Shown piece after piece: positions 1 through 9,244 of a DNA stretch of 64,000 bases. The notes under the pieces are model-generated. The model was given only the letters and a program-made list of their open reading frames with translations, had not been told where the DNA came from and searched no databases. Source of the DNA: Candidatus Woesearchaeota archaeon (lineage in GTDB: Archaea; Nanobdellota; Nanobdellia; Woesearchaeales; UBA525); contig JAPPOH010000002.1 of NCBI GenBank assembly GCA_028818155.1, positions 1 through 64,000 on the forward strand, given 5' to 3'. Made by a program: the position numbers and the translations under genes. The number at the start of each line of letters is the position of its first letter. Position 1 is the first letter of the stretch.

Positions 1-41
1 GAATCCTGGCGGGGCTATTGTTGTGGCGCTCCCATGGCAGG

Positions 42-929
42 CTACGCACCCCTCTTAGGAACTTCAACTTCATAAGCTCTTTCCAGTTCTCTACGGGTTG
101 GCTCAAATTCATCGCGGACTCTTTGAGAAAACGCATCGATTTCCTGATCGTGTCGCGTGGGTTCCGCTCGTACTCCTTTTGTTCCGACGAGCAATGTTGT
201 CGTGAGAACTTTCAGCGGATTGTAGACAGTGTATCCTATTTCCGTCATTAATTCTACTTGATCGTTGAGTCCACTTGGTTTGTTCATTGTCAAATGATGT
301 CCTGCCCACTTGACAAGCCGCTCTCGTGGTACACTTCTGAACGACCGTTTCATATCCGCTATGTGTAGTCGCTGCATCATTCGCGTTGCTTCTGGTGTTT
401 GTTCCTCCATGAAATCCCCATAGAGGAGAACCCCGCCCTCATCGAGATTTTCGAAGACATCTGTGAGTAACCATCCTTTCGCTTCAAGACCAGGTTGGTG
501 ATGCGGCCCAATAACTGCAGCTGCAAGGTTGTACCTTATAGGCATATCGACGTCAGGAGGCTGAAATGATACTTCGGTATAATCTCCATGGACAATGTTC
601 TCTCGACCTTGAAACAACGGCCTGGCTTCTTGGAGTCTCCTTCTCAGCCCGGTCCGTATCGCATGCTCATCGCTTTCAATCCCTGTATACAACTGCATAT
701 GTCCAGCCGCATAGTCAAGGAGTACTCCTGTAGTTATGCCAGTACCTGTACCCAACTCAAGCACATGCCTGCATTCTTCTGGCTCGATAAAGTGTGGGAG
801 CACATCTGCAATCATAGCGTGCAATAAACTATGACCTGCCATCTTTCGAATATCTTCATCATAGAACGGATCGCCCCTATGTGGCAGTGCTATAAAATTT
901 GTCACAACTGGTCGCCTTCTCCTAGTCAT
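42..929 (-). CDS. Class I SAM-dependent methyltransferase
   Basis: The 295-residue protein carries a typical motif I (HVLELGTGTGI, about residue 55) followed by an acidic residue ending strand 2 (GIESDE), so it should bind S-adenosylmethionine in the Rossmann-fold class I manner. The substrate cannot be read from the sequence. The start at 929 is supported by a GAGGAG ribosome-binding-like stretch just upstream, within a short leader from the TATA box near 972. It resembles the methyltransferase at 54209-55189 in overall organisation (motif I, then a long C-terminal half), but I could not align the two. The stop lies 41 bases from the window edge, so what follows it is not visible. Confidence 0.75.
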   Translation of the reverse strand: MTRRRRPVVTNFIALPHRGDPFYDEDIRKMAGHSLLHAMIADVLPHFIEPEECRHVLELGTGTGITTGVLLDYAAGHMQLYTGIESDEHAIRTGLRRRLQEARPLFQGRENIVHGDYTEVSFQPPDVDMPIRYNLAAAVIGPHHQPGLEAKGWLLTDVFENLDEGGVLLYGDFMEEQTPEATRMMQRLHIADMKRSFRSVPRERLVKWAGHHLTMNKPSGLNDQVELMTEIGYTVYNPLKVLTTTLLVGTKGVRAEPTRHDQEIDAFSQRVRDEFEPTRRELERAYEVEVPKRGA

Positions 930-967
930 CTACGTCTCCTCAGCAAATTGTTTGAAGCAAAGGTACA

Positions 968-976
968 TTTATAAAT
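968..976. promoter_or_regulatory. Shared near-palindromic TATA box (divergent genes)
   Basis: TTTATAAAT is centred 26 nt before the UMP kinase ATG (leaderless start) and about 43 nt before the methyltransferase ATG on the other strand, which leaves a short leader with a GAGGAG motif. One symmetric box probably serves both directions. Confidence 0.6.
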
Positions 977-997
977 TCTTCCGCTCCAGCACTACGC

Positions 998-1660
998 ATG
1001 GAAACAGTCATCATCTCCGTCGGGGGTTCACTCATCGTCCCAGACACAGTCGACACGGGCTTCTTACAAAAATTTAAAGCAACGTTAGATGCGAGCAACA
1101 AGCGCTTCGTCATCATTACAGGAGGGGGCAAGACAGCGAGAAACTACCAGCATGCAGCTTCCTCATTAGCAAAGGTCTCAGAAGAGCAGCTTGACTGGAT
1201 CGGCATTGCTGCAACGACACTCAACGCACAGCTCGTACACGCGCTCTTCGATGACGTGCATAAAACAATCGTGCACAACCCAACGAAAAAGATTGATTTC
1301 AAAGAGAAATACCTCATCGCCTCGGGTTGGAAGCCAGGGTGCAGTACAGACACGGACGCAATCCTTTTAGCAGAAAACCTCAACATCACAAAAGTCATCA
1401 ACCTCAGCAACATCGATCACGTCTATGACAAGGACCCGAAAAAGCACGAGGACGCACGACCAATTAAAGAGACGTCATGGCAAGAATTCCGGGCGCTCTT
1501 ACCGAACGAATGGTCGCCAGGACTGAATGCACCATTCGATCCGATCGCTGCAGAAAAAGCAGCAGCACTCAACATCACTGTCGCGATTATGGGTGGCGAC
1601 ATGAACAATCTCAACAACTATCTTGCTGGCAAACCATTCACCGGCACAACAATCAGATAA
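998..1660 (+). CDS. pyrH: Archaeal-type UMP kinase
   Basis: This 220-residue amino-acid-kinase-family protein phosphorylates UMP to UDP in pyrimidine nucleotide synthesis. The N-terminal glycine loop (ISVGGSL), the central GGGKTARNY segment and the LSNIDHVYDKDPKK segment, typical of UMP kinases, are all visible, and the short length matches archaeal PyrH. A TATA box 26 nt upstream predicts a leaderless transcript starting at the ATG. The stop is two bases before the next glycosyltransferase ATG, so the two are cotranscribed. Isopentenyl phosphate kinase is the main alternative, but the NIDHVYDKDP motif favours UMP kinase. Confidence 0.88.
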   Translation: METVIISVGGSLIVPDTVDTGFLQKFKATLDASNKRFVIITGGGKTARNYQHAASSLAKVSEEQLDWIGIAATTLNAQLVHALFDDVHKTIVHNPTKKIDFKEKYLIASGWKPGCSTDTDAILLAENLNITKVINLSNIDHVYDKDPKKHEDARPIKETSWQEFRALLPNEWSPGLNAPFDPIAAEKAAALNITVAIMGGDMNNLNNYLAGKPFTGTTIR

Positions 1661-1662
1661 CG

Positions 1663-2727
1663 ATGCGCATCGTCTATGGCATCTCCGGAGAAGGAAAGGG
1701 GCACGCAACGCGAAGCGAGACGGTCATCTCGTACTTACAAAAGAAAGGACATGATGTGCATATTTTCGCGAGCGACTTCGCGTACACGTACCTCAAAAAG
1801 AAATATAAGAACGTCTACGAGTTACCAAAAGTCCCACTCTTCTACAAGAATGGCAGTCTGCAGATCACGAAATCTGTTGCACACATTTCCGTTCTCATCC
1901 CACGCATCTTTTTCGCTACGTGCATGATGCTCAGGCGCCACTACAGAACATACAAGCCTGATATCATCATCTCGGACTTTGATGTGTTCACCGCAATGAG
2001 TGGCGGGTATAGCAAAATCCCGGTTATCGCAGCGAATAACATCTCACTCATCAGGCACACACCACAGCAACGCATACCTGGACCACGATTCTGGCCAGTG
2101 TTCGTTGATTTCTTCGCAACATGGCAAGCCACACAGTATGTCATTCCTGCATTCATCAGCACGCCAAAGCACCCGGCGAACGTCACGATCACCGCACCTG
2201 CAATCCGGCAGCAAATCAAAAAACTCAAGCCGACAAACGGGAAACGAGTTCTTGTCTACCAAACATCCCCAACGAACACACAACTCCTCGCAACACTCAA
2301 GCAAACAAACACTGAGTACATCATCTACGGCTACGGCGCCCGACCAAAAGAAAGAAATCTCACATTCCACGCATTCAACGAAACAACATTCTACAAGCAC
2401 CTCGCAGCAGCAAAGGCAGTCATCCTTGGCGGCGGCTTCACACTGCTCACAGAAGCAATCTATCTCAGGAAACCTATCCTGTGCGTTCCACTAAGGCACC
2501 ACTATGAACAATGCTTTAACGCGCACCACATCGCGAAAGAACAGTTTGGCGAGTACATACAGGAACCGACACCAGATGATGTTGAAGCGTTCCTGCGTTC
2601 CTGCGGCAAGTACGCAGGCGCAATGAAACGCTACCTCATCGACCCGAACGAGTTCCCGCGAACAGTACTTGAGCAAGCAGAGCAACTCACTCGTTCTTCT
2701 TCCACCGATTATACTGCTCACGGTTGA
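1663..2727 (+). CDS. MurG/GT28-like glycosyltransferase
   Basis: The ORF track starts this frame too early, inside pyrH; the natural start is MRIVYGISGEGKGHATRS at 1663, giving 354 residues. The N-terminal GxGxGHxxR-type loop, the DxDxF acceptor-side segment (SDFDVFT), and the C-terminal GGGFTLLTEAIYLRKP nucleotide-sugar pocket place it in the GT-B, MurG/GT28-like group seen in archaea. It probably transfers a sugar from an NDP-sugar to a lipid or surface acceptor. It sits two bases after pyrH and overlaps the convergent glycosyltransferase gene by 41 bases, close to an envelope-glycan operon. Confidence 0.75.
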   Translation: MRIVYGISGEGKGHATRSETVISYLQKKGHDVHIFASDFAYTYLKKKYKNVYELPKVPLFYKNGSLQITKSVAHISVLIPRIFFATCMMLRRHYRTYKPDIIISDFDVFTAMSGGYSKIPVIAANNISLIRHTPQQRIPGPRFWPVFVDFFATWQATQYVIPAFISTPKHPANVTITAPAIRQQIKKLKPTNGKRVLVYQTSPTNTQLLATLKQTNTEYIIYGYGARPKERNLTFHAFNETTFYKHLAAAKAVILGGGFTLLTEAIYLRKPILCVPLRHHYEQCFNAHHIAKEQFGEYIQEPTPDDVEAFLRSCGKYAGAMKRYLIDPNEFPRTVLEQAEQLTRSSSTDYTAHG

Positions 2728-3931
2728 AGAGCTCGGGAATACATATGATCGAGACACACATGAGGAAGAGCCAGAATGGGAACATGCACGCGATCGTGAC
2801 GAGGTGACGAAGCCGTATGCTATCGTACCGTACCAACGCGAGCACGTACAAAGGATACGTTAACAACGTGGATACAATCCCAACAATACTCAGAATCGTC
2901 AGAGGCTCGATCCCAACCACCACAGACCACGTCCACTTAACGAAACCTACAACCGTCAGCCATTCCAGAAAGAAGCGAAGAACATCAACACTCAGAAAGA
3001 CGCCTTTCGCAGCATAGTACGTGATGTATCCGCCAATAATCTTGTACAACATCAAGCAGCCCATCACCACTGCCTGGACGTACGTAAAGACAAACAACGG
3101 CAATGTGTACAGATCAATAATCGTGGTATTCACCTGGAGGTGCTTCTTGAACACATGCATCATGCCTCTGGCCATTCTCGTCCGCTGCCGCAAGATACCC
3201 TTCACATCTGTCGGCATGTTCGTGTCAGCAATCGCAGTTTCACAGAACCCCACATGATGCCCCTTCCGGATAAGATGCACTGCAACGTTGATATCCTCAG
3301 AAAACCCGTCCGTGCTGAACCCACCAATCTCTCGGAGTTCCTTCGCGCAATACATACTCAATGGTCCTGGCGTCACGATATTCGCGTTGACTTTCGCGAA
3401 CAAGCTCCGGAGCAGTGAATTGTAAATGAGTTCAATGTGCACCCACGGGTTGATGAACCGTTGATTTTTACACCTGACAACGCCGCCGGCCCCAACAACA
3501 TCTCCAGTGAGCGTTGCGGCGATGTTCTGGAGTGCATCTGGTTGGATTGTGCTGTCTCCATCAACGATGGCGATGACGTCTCCCGTTGCTTTCTTGAGTG
3601 CTCTGTTGAGTGAGTATGCTTTCCCTTTGTGTGTTGTGTTCGTGAGGACGAGAATGCCCTTTTGTTGCTCCAGAATTTTCTTCGTTGCATCGGTGCTCGC
3701 ATCATTCACAACAATAATCTGCTTCTTCCCAGCAAACGTTGCCTGCTGCACAGAAGCAATGCAGTCTGCGATGTACGCAGCCTCATTTCGCGCGGGAATC
3801 AGCACAGAAACACACTTCCGTTGTACTGCTTTTCTGTTTCGTGTTGGCAGGAAGAGCAGTACGTAGTATGATATGATGATGAGAACAAATACACCTGTTA
3901 TCAACAACGAAATCGTATCGGTAGGCGTCAT
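2687..3931 (-). CDS. Membrane family-2 glycosyltransferase (PgaC-like)
   Basis: This 414-residue protein has one N-terminal membrane segment, a GT-A domain (SVLIPARNE, DGDST as the DxD, FSEDIN acceptor motif, QRTRMARG in place of the classic QxxRW) and several C-terminal membrane spans. This is the layout of processive or polyprenyl-linked GT2 enzymes that polymerise or transfer hexosamines. The QxxRW motif is altered (QRTRM), so processivity is uncertain. It is the last gene of a five-gene leftward operon and its ATG overlaps the stop of the preceding GT2 gene (ATGA). Confidence 0.8.
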   Translation of the reverse strand: MTPTDTISLLITGVFVLIIISYYVLLFLPTRNRKAVQRKCVSVLIPARNEAAYIADCIASVQQATFAGKKQIIVVNDASTDATKKILEQQKGILVLTNTTHKGKAYSLNRALKKATGDVIAIVDGDSTIQPDALQNIAATLTGDVVGAGGVVRCKNQRFINPWVHIELIYNSLLRSLFAKVNANIVTPGPLSMYCAKELREIGGFSTDGFSEDINVAVHLIRKGHHVGFCETAIADTNMPTDVKGILRQRTRMARGMMHVFKKHLQVNTTIIDLYTLPLFVFTYVQAVVMGCLMLYKIIGGYITYYAAKGVFLSVDVLRFFLEWLTVVGFVKWTWSVVVGIEPLTILSIVGIVSTLLTYPLYVLALVRYDSIRLRHLVTIACMFPFWLFLMCVSIICIPELFNREQYNRWKKNE

Positions 3932-5166
3932 GCAACAAGCTGCGTATTATCTGTCTTTGGCGTACAGAACCAACCCAACTTCGTATTGCGGAAGGCTTTG
4001 TACAGTGCGAATGTGTTCGCAACGGAAAGAACGAGGCCAACAGTGAATGCGCCCAGTAACAAATACTTGATATCGCCGAGCATGTTCTGCTTGTACAGTG
4101 TTAAGGACCCGATTAGGAGAAAGCCGATCGTTAAGGCGAATCTGCCGAGGAGCGTGATCACATCCTGTAGCTGCATGAGTGTTGGGTCACCGATGAACCA
4201 GCCAGAGAACCCGAAGATGGTCATGAGGACAACGACAGGAGCAATGATGTTCCCGAGCGTCACATACAGAATGAGTAAGCGCTGCTGTAGCGTGAGTCCT
4301 TTCTTGAACAGCACTTCTCCAGCATTGTCAAGAAACACGCGTGCGTTCCCATAACACCAGCGCATCTGCTGCTTAATGAAGCCCTCGAACGTGTCAGGGA
4401 CCTCGGATGGGGTTGTGTAATCAAGGTATGTTGTCTTGTATCCCGCACGAAGGAGGCGTACGGTGAGCTCTGCATCTTCTGTGATACTGCGAGGGTCCCA
4501 CCCGCCAACGGCATCCATTGCCTTTTTGCGAATCGCGCCAGCGGTACCACAAAAGAAGACGCTGTTTGCGCGGTTGTGAAGTGGCATGATGATTGTGTGA
4601 TAGATCATGAGTGTGTATGCTGCGAACCGCGTGATGATGTTCGTATTCTTGTTATAGAACCCTTGTCGTGTTTGCACAATCGCAACTTTTGGGTCTGCAA
4701 ACGGCCTGACAACCTTCTGTAAGAAGTTTTTCTTTGGCATCCAATCCGCGTCAAAGAGCACAATCAACTCTCCCTTGACATGCCGCATCGCTGCTTTGAG
4801 CGCGCCAGGCTTGTAGCCCTCGCGGTTCGTTCGATGTATGTATCGGACGTGTTCGTGTTCAGCAGCAAGTCCTGCAAGCAATGCTTGCGTCTCTGCATTC
4901 GTGCTGTCATCAACGATCATGATCTCGTATTTATCCTTGGGATAGTTGAAGTCCAGGCAGTGTGCAACACACCGTGCTGCGATGGGGTCGTTAAAACTTG
5001 GGATTTGTACCGTGACGAACGGGAGTTCTTTGAGTTTCTTGTGCCTGCGCTTCACTGGCGGTACGCACAAGTGCAAAATCGAGAGCAAGACGAACAGTAA
5101 GGAGAAGAAGGTCATTGGAATGAGTGTGAGGTTGTACAATAGTAATGTCACTTCTTGTGCTGTCAT
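3928..5166 (-). CDS. Cellulose-synthase-like family-2 glycosyltransferase
   Basis: The 412-residue protein has an N-terminal membrane segment, a GT-A domain with VDDSTN, FDADWMPKK (DxD), TEDAELTVRLL and a full QQMRWCYG (QxxRW), then about four C-terminal membrane spans. All catalytic motifs of processive inverting GT2 synthases are present, so it probably makes or elongates a beta-linked glycan and exports it. It directly abuts the upstream DsbA-like gene and overlaps the next GT2 gene by four bases. The linkage and sugar cannot be read from sequence. Confidence 0.82.
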   Translation of the reverse strand: MTAQEVTLLLYNLTLIPMTFFSLLFVLLSILHLCVPPVKRRHKKLKELPFVTVQIPSFNDPIAARCVAHCLDFNYPKDKYEIMIVDDSTNAETQALLAGLAAEHEHVRYIHRTNREGYKPGALKAAMRHVKGELIVLFDADWMPKKNFLQKVVRPFADPKVAIVQTRQGFYNKNTNIITRFAAYTLMIYHTIIMPLHNRANSVFFCGTAGAIRKKAMDAVGGWDPRSITEDAELTVRLLRAGYKTTYLDYTTPSEVPDTFEGFIKQQMRWCYGNARVFLDNAGEVLFKKGLTLQQRLLILYVTLGNIIAPVVVLMTIFGFSGWFIGDPTLMQLQDVITLLGRFALTIGFLLIGSLTLYKQNMLGDIKYLLLGAFTVGLVLSVANTFALYKAFRNTKLGWFCTPKTDNTQLVA

Positions 5167-5847
5167 TTATTCACCGAGTTGTACTTCATATTGCCTGATT
5201 GTTTGCTGCAGGATCGCGAACGAGGGGATGCCATCCACACTTGTCGCGTCTTTGCCATCGATGCCGATGTAGAGGCGGGGCGCGATACCAATCATGCCCA
5301 GGTGTTCTACCTCTGAGACATCTTGACTGAGCATCGGTTCTGCGGCTGCGAGACATGCATCGAGTGCTGCTACCTGTCCATGATCCGTGAACATTTTTAA
5401 AGCTTCGTCTCCCGAGCCTTGCAAGGCGAAGAAACTCCCAGGCACGAGCTGCCACGCGCAGAGGAGTGTGCGCGCCTGCTGATATGCGTCTCCCGCTGCA
5501 GTGTACGCATCGTTTGTGAGGTACTGCTTGTAATAGAATCGTGCTCGTCCAGGTGTGATGTATGCTGCTTCCAATTGCGGGAGTGTTTCCGTTAAGAACT
5601 GCTGTGTTGTTGCTGTACCTGGCTCAAGGTACGCGATGATCGTGATAGGGGCAGTTGCCTGTCCGAGGAGTGGCCGTCCTGCAAGTTGCGGCTCCGGTTG
5701 TGCATAGAACTGCAGCAGTGCTTTGGTGTTCCCTGTTGCAAGATGGTGCTGTACGACAGGTTTGCGCTCGAGCTCTAATGTGTATGCGATGCCACCACTC
5801 AGGAGCAGGATGCAGCAGATGAGTCCCAAGACAATGTATGGTCTCAT
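5167..5847 (-). CDS. DsbA-like membrane-anchored protein lacking CxxC
   Basis: The 226-residue protein starts with a signal anchor (IVLGLICCILLLSGGIAY) and then shows the DsbA/DSBA-oxidoreductase layout: GQATAPITIIAYLEPGT, a helical insert and a C-terminal GIAPRLYIGIDG strand where DsbA has the cis-proline loop. Where active DsbA proteins have FSDFxCPxC, this one has YLEPGTAT, with no cysteine pair. It is therefore probably not a thiol oxidase, and could be a partner or scaffold for the neighbouring CTHC protein. It overlaps that upstream gene by four bases inside the operon. Confidence 0.6.
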   Translation of the reverse strand: MRPYIVLGLICCILLLSGGIAYTLELERKPVVQHHLATGNTKALLQFYAQPEPQLAGRPLLGQATAPITIIAYLEPGTATTQQFLTETLPQLEAAYITPGRARFYYKQYLTNDAYTAAGDAYQQARTLLCAWQLVPGSFFALQGSGDEALKMFTDHGQVAALDACLAAAEPMLSQDVSEVEHLGMIGIAPRLYIGIDGKDATSVDGIPSFAILQQTIRQYEVQLGE

Positions 5848-6596
5848 GTGTGTTCCTCCAGGAGTTCTCGCGCGGAATGGAAGCCACGGTGCACACGTTC
5901 GCCAAGAATGATTGTGGGCAGTTCTGTGATCTCATAGTATGTTGTGATGAGCTCGAGTGCGGGATCACGTGCGTTTGCATCAACGGTGAAGAGCATCACC
6001 TCCTTTCCTTGCTCGCGGAGCGTGGCAGTGACAGTATCAAGCTCTTCTCCCTGCACAACGCAGTGCGTGCACTCGCGTGAGTAGAGGTACAGCCCGTGGA
6101 CAATGTTGCAGAGGTCGTAATGGTTTCGGAGCAAGAGCCACGTTCGGAGTGAGAGGGTGGTGTACTGTTGCTTCAAGAGCTTGTACTCCTCAGAGAGCGT
6201 GTTTTGCTTCTCATACAACTCCAGCCGGAACGGGAGTCGTTCGCGGAAGACTTGGAGCTGTTCTGTGAGCTGGTGCAGCGAGCTATTCACAACCCTGCAT
6301 ACTTCGTCTTCGTCAAGTGTTGCGAGGAATGCCTGCTCCAGCTGTATCGTGTTCAGATTTGTTTCCAAGAATGTAATGTACGCTTGCATATGCTCTAGTT
6401 GTGCGGCAGTTCCCTCCCTGAGATTCGCAATATCATGCTCTGTCTCGTAGCGGATGAGCTGTAAGTGATCTGCAGTCCGCTCCTCAGTGATCTTATTCGC
6501 GTATAACCCGCTGAGGACACCTGCAATGTACAAGATCAGTGCACCAATCAACACCACGACAATCAGTGCTTTCCTGTTCACCTGTTTTCGTGCCAT
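5844..6596 (-). CDS. Membrane-anchored coiled-coil protein with thioredoxin fold (CTHC)
   Basis: The start at 6596 (MARKQVNRKALIVVV) overlaps the stop of the preceding gene by one base; the longer ORF in the track ignores this. The 250-residue protein has an N-terminal membrane anchor, a helical and probably coiled-coil stretch (residues about 40-150), and a C-terminal thioredoxin-like domain with a CTHC redox pair and a following ITELPTIIL cis-proline motif. The active site should face outside the cell. Its partner in the operon is a DsbA-like protein that has lost its cysteines. The two could form one redox unit linked to surface glycan assembly, which is inference. Confidence 0.65.
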   Translation of the reverse strand: MARKQVNRKALIVVVLIGALILYIAGVLSGLYANKITEERTADHLQLIRYETEHDIANLREGTAAQLEHMQAYITFLETNLNTIQLEQAFLATLDEDEVCRVVNSSLHQLTEQLQVFRERLPFRLELYEKQNTLSEEYKLLKQQYTTLSLRTWLLLRNHYDLCNIVHGLYLYSRECTHCVVQGEELDTVTATLREQGKEVMLFTVDANARDPALELITTYYEITELPTIILGERVHRGFHSARELLEEHT

Positions 6597-7096
6597 TATC
6601 GCTCTCGAATCGTCCCCTTTCTCGTTCGTTGATGCGCACGCACCACGTTGGTGCCAATGCAAAAGAGGGCAAGCGACCAAAGCGCAATGCCGCCCACGAT
6701 GGGGATAAACCACCCGAAGAGCAAGAGTGGCGTGAGTGCATAAAACAGCACCTGGAGTGTGCGCGTGTACCGTAGGCGTGTGAATGGTTGCACAAGCAGA
6801 CTGATGAGAAACAGCACGAATGTGCCGCTGAAGAGATACAGGAGTGCGGTTGCGGTAAGCGCGCCAGAGGCATAGTTTACAAGGCGCCAGTACTTGATGT
6901 CAATCGCCCGAAACAGATCGAAATAGAGTGCCTTGCCCATACTAAGGAGGAAGAGAAATAATCCTGCAGCGATGCTGACAAGGACAAGGAGCTTCAGATA
7001 CTCATAGAGCACGTCCTCGAATGAGCGAGATTCAAGCTGCTTGAACGCATGTACTGGATCTGCAATGACCGTCCACCATCGTCGTACGAGTTGCAT
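6596..7096 (-). CDS. Yip1-domain membrane protein
   Basis: I chose the start MQLVRRWWTVIADPVHAFKQL at 7096, 28 nt downstream of a TATA box on the minus strand; the longer ORF would begin upstream of the promoter. The 166-residue product has the WxVIxDPxxAF opening and about four to five hydrophobic segments of the Yip1/DUF1282 family. These are small integral membrane proteins of unclear role in prokaryotes. It is the first gene of the operon that continues with two redox-fold proteins and two glycosyltransferases. Confidence 0.65.
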   Translation of the reverse strand: MQLVRRWWTVIADPVHAFKQLESRSFEDVLYEYLKLLVLVSIAAGLFLFLLSMGKALYFDLFRAIDIKYWRLVNYASGALTATALLYLFSGTFVLFLISLLVQPFTRLRYTRTLQVLFYALTPLLLFGWFIPIVGGIALWSLALFCIGTNVVRAHQRTRKGTIRER

Positions 7097-7116
7097 AGAC
7101 GAGCGCACCCGTGATC

Positions 7117-7148
7117 GTGTTATATATCTTTCGGCAAAACCTATAAAC
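7117..7148. promoter_or_regulatory. Divergent leaderless promoters
   Basis: On the minus strand GATATATAAC is centred 28 nt before the Yip1-like ATG (7096). On the plus strand CTATAAAC is centred 25 nt before the Rad50-like ATG (7169). Both imply transcription starting at the ATG. The 72-bp gap holds both promoters and no room for further genes. Confidence 0.65.
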
Positions 7149-7168
7149 CTGGTGTCGTTCACAGCCGC

Positions 7169-9142
7169 ATGTACCTTCATGATGTACAGCTTGCCCAGAT
7201 TCGATCATACGAGCAGGCCACAGTCTCCTTTCAAGAAGGGATGACGTTGCTCGCGGGTGATATCGGTGCTGGGAAGAGCACACTCTTGCTGGCTATTGAA
7301 TTTGCGTTCTTCGGCATCAGCAGAGATGTACCAGGGAGTGCACTCCTCCGACACGGGGCCACGAATGGGAGCGTGACGCTCAGGTTTTCGCTTGACAAAG
7401 AGTACACGATTCACCGAACCCTGAAGCGGACGAAGCAAGGTGTTGTCCAAGACACTGGCTGGCTCGAATGTGAGGGCCAGCGAGAAAGCTTGACAGCGAA
7501 TGAGCTGAAAGCACGTGTCTTCACTCTCCTCGGGTACCCGCTCCACTTTCTCGGAAAGAAGAATTTACTCTACCGCTTCACCATGTACACGCCACAAGAA
7601 GCAATGAAGCAGATCCTGACGGGCGAGCGTGCCGATGTTGTCCGGCGGCTCTTTGGCGTGGATACGTACAAGACGATCAAAGAAAACACGCAAGCACTCG
7701 CACGGACACTGAAGGAGAAGCAGGAAACTGCAACAGCGCTTGCGACGCGCGTGCAAACAGAAGTGGCACAACTCAGCCAAGACGTGCAACGACTCGAACG
7801 TGTCCAGCAAGAACAACAGACACTGGTCGCAGCTCAAGAAAAGAGTGCAGCAAGTGTTGCAGCAAAAAAAGAAGCGCGAGATACAGCGGAGCGCACACTC
7901 CAGCGCCGCAAGGACCAACAACAGCAGCACGCACTCCAAGAGCGAACACGAACGATGCTGCAGGAAGAATGCACGCGCATCCGCACACAGTTGCACGAGA
8001 AGGAGCAGCGCATTGCACAATCCACACTCGCGCAGCTCAAGGAACGGCTGCAACAACTCCCTGAAGGAGAACACACAGTCCTCCAGCAAGAGCTCGCAGT
8101 CCTCCAGCAAACAGAAGGAAAACTCCTCGCGCTCATGGACACATGCACACACGAGATCACCGCGGGCACATGCCCAACGTGTAAGCAGGAGGTGACGCAA
8201 ACACATATCGCTGCAGTTGAGCAAGAGCTGGATGCAAAACGCGCTGCAGCTGTGAAGAAACACGAGAAGACGAGCGCAGCAATCCAAGGCATGCAAGCGC
8301 AAGTACAGGAGCAGCTTGAGCGAAGGGAGCTCGCGAACAGAGTCGCAGAACAAGAGGCAGCACATGCAGCACACACTACAGAGTATGAGAAGCTGCAAGA
8401 ACTACTCACAGCGAAAGAGACACAACTCAAGAAGCTCCCACCAACAGAACACGTTGACTTCACGAAAGAAGAGCTTGCCTATAAGGAAGCGAACACAGCA
8501 CACGAGCGTGCACAACACGAGCACCAACAGCTCGCACAGCGAGTGGCCGCAGGTGCAAAGGAACAAGAACTCTTAGAGAAGCAACAAACACGACTCGCCG
8601 AACGAACGACAGAACACAAGCAGCTGCGGGCCCAGGCGACGAAACATACAGGAGAGCGGACATGGCTCCTCGAACAATTCATCCCGTTCACAGAAGTAGT
8701 GGAGCGCCGTGTGCTCCTCACAATCTACAGTGCGATGAGCACCGCATTCAGCACATGGTGCAGCAAACTCGTGGATGATCCCGGACTCGTTGCAGCAATC
8801 GACCAAACATTCACACCACTCGTGCAACAACACGGGTTTGACATCGCGTTAGCGCACCTATCCGGCGGGGAGCGCACAGCAGTGAGCCTCGCGTACAGGC
8901 TAGCACTCGTGCACACGATCCACACGCTGCTGCCACATCTTGGCACCGCAGGGGTCCTTATGCTCGACGAGCCGACAGACGGGTTCTCAACAGAACAACT
9001 CGCGCGCATGCGCACTGTCCTTGGCGAGCTGCACATGCAGCAGATTATCTTGGTGAGCCACGAGCAGCAACTCGAAGGGTTCGTTGATCACATCATCCGT
9101 GTCGAGAAACACGGACAAAGTCTCGTGCAGGAAGCATTATAA
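7169..9142 (+). CDS. rad50: Rad50/SbcC-like SMC-family ATPase
   Basis: The 657-residue protein has Walker A (GDIGAGKST, residue about 30), a long coiled coil, a zinc-hook CPTC motif near residue 333, a second coiled coil, then the ABC signature LSGGERTAV and Walker B LMLDEPTDGF. These are the parts of Rad50, which with Mre11 processes DNA double-strand breaks. It is shorter than typical archaeal Rad50 (about 850-900 residues) because the coiled-coil arms are short. No mre11, herA or nurA is adjacent. The start is fixed by a TATA box 25 nt upstream. Another hook-bearing SMC-like ATPase remains possible. Confidence 0.8.
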   Translation: MYLHDVQLAQIRSYEQATVSFQEGMTLLAGDIGAGKSTLLLAIEFAFFGISRDVPGSALLRHGATNGSVTLRFSLDKEYTIHRTLKRTKQGVVQDTGWLECEGQRESLTANELKARVFTLLGYPLHFLGKKNLLYRFTMYTPQEAMKQILTGERADVVRRLFGVDTYKTIKENTQALARTLKEKQETATALATRVQTEVAQLSQDVQRLERVQQEQQTLVAAQEKSAASVAAKKEARDTAERTLQRRKDQQQQHALQERTRTMLQEECTRIRTQLHEKEQRIAQSTLAQLKERLQQLPEGEHTVLQQELAVLQQTEGKLLALMDTCTHEITAGTCPTCKQEVTQTHIAAVEQELDAKRAAAVKKHEKTSAAIQGMQAQVQEQLERRELANRVAEQEAAHAAHTTEYEKLQELLTAKETQLKKLPPTEHVDFTKEELAYKEANTAHERAQHEHQQLAQRVAAGAKEQELLEKQQTRLAERTTEHKQLRAQATKHTGERTWLLEQFIPFTEVVERRVLLTIYSAMSTAFSTWCSKLVDDPGLVAAIDQTFTPLVQQHGFDIALAHLSGGERTAVSLAYRLALVHTIHTLLPHLGTAGVLMLDEPTDGFSTEQLARMRTVLGELHMQQIILVSHEQQLEGFVDHIIRVEKHGQSLVQEAL

Positions 9143-9168
9143 GGAAGATTTTTGTCCTGGTAGGGCAG

Positions 9169-9242
9169 GGGGCTGTGATCTAGCCTGGTATGATACGCGG
9201 CTGGGGGCCGCGTTATCGTCGGTTCAAATCCGACCAGCCCCG
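9169..9242 (+). tRNA. tRNA-Pro (GGG)
   Basis: Acceptor arms GGGGCTG and CAGCCCC pair fully; the anticodon stem CGCGG/CCGCG encloses loop CTGGGGG with anticodon GGG, and the T arm reads GGTTCAAATCC. No CCA is encoded and no intron is seen. A TATAA-like box lies about 30 nt upstream. The next ATG is only two bases downstream, so the SGNH-like gene may share this transcript. Confidence 0.9.
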
Positions 9243-9244
9243 TT

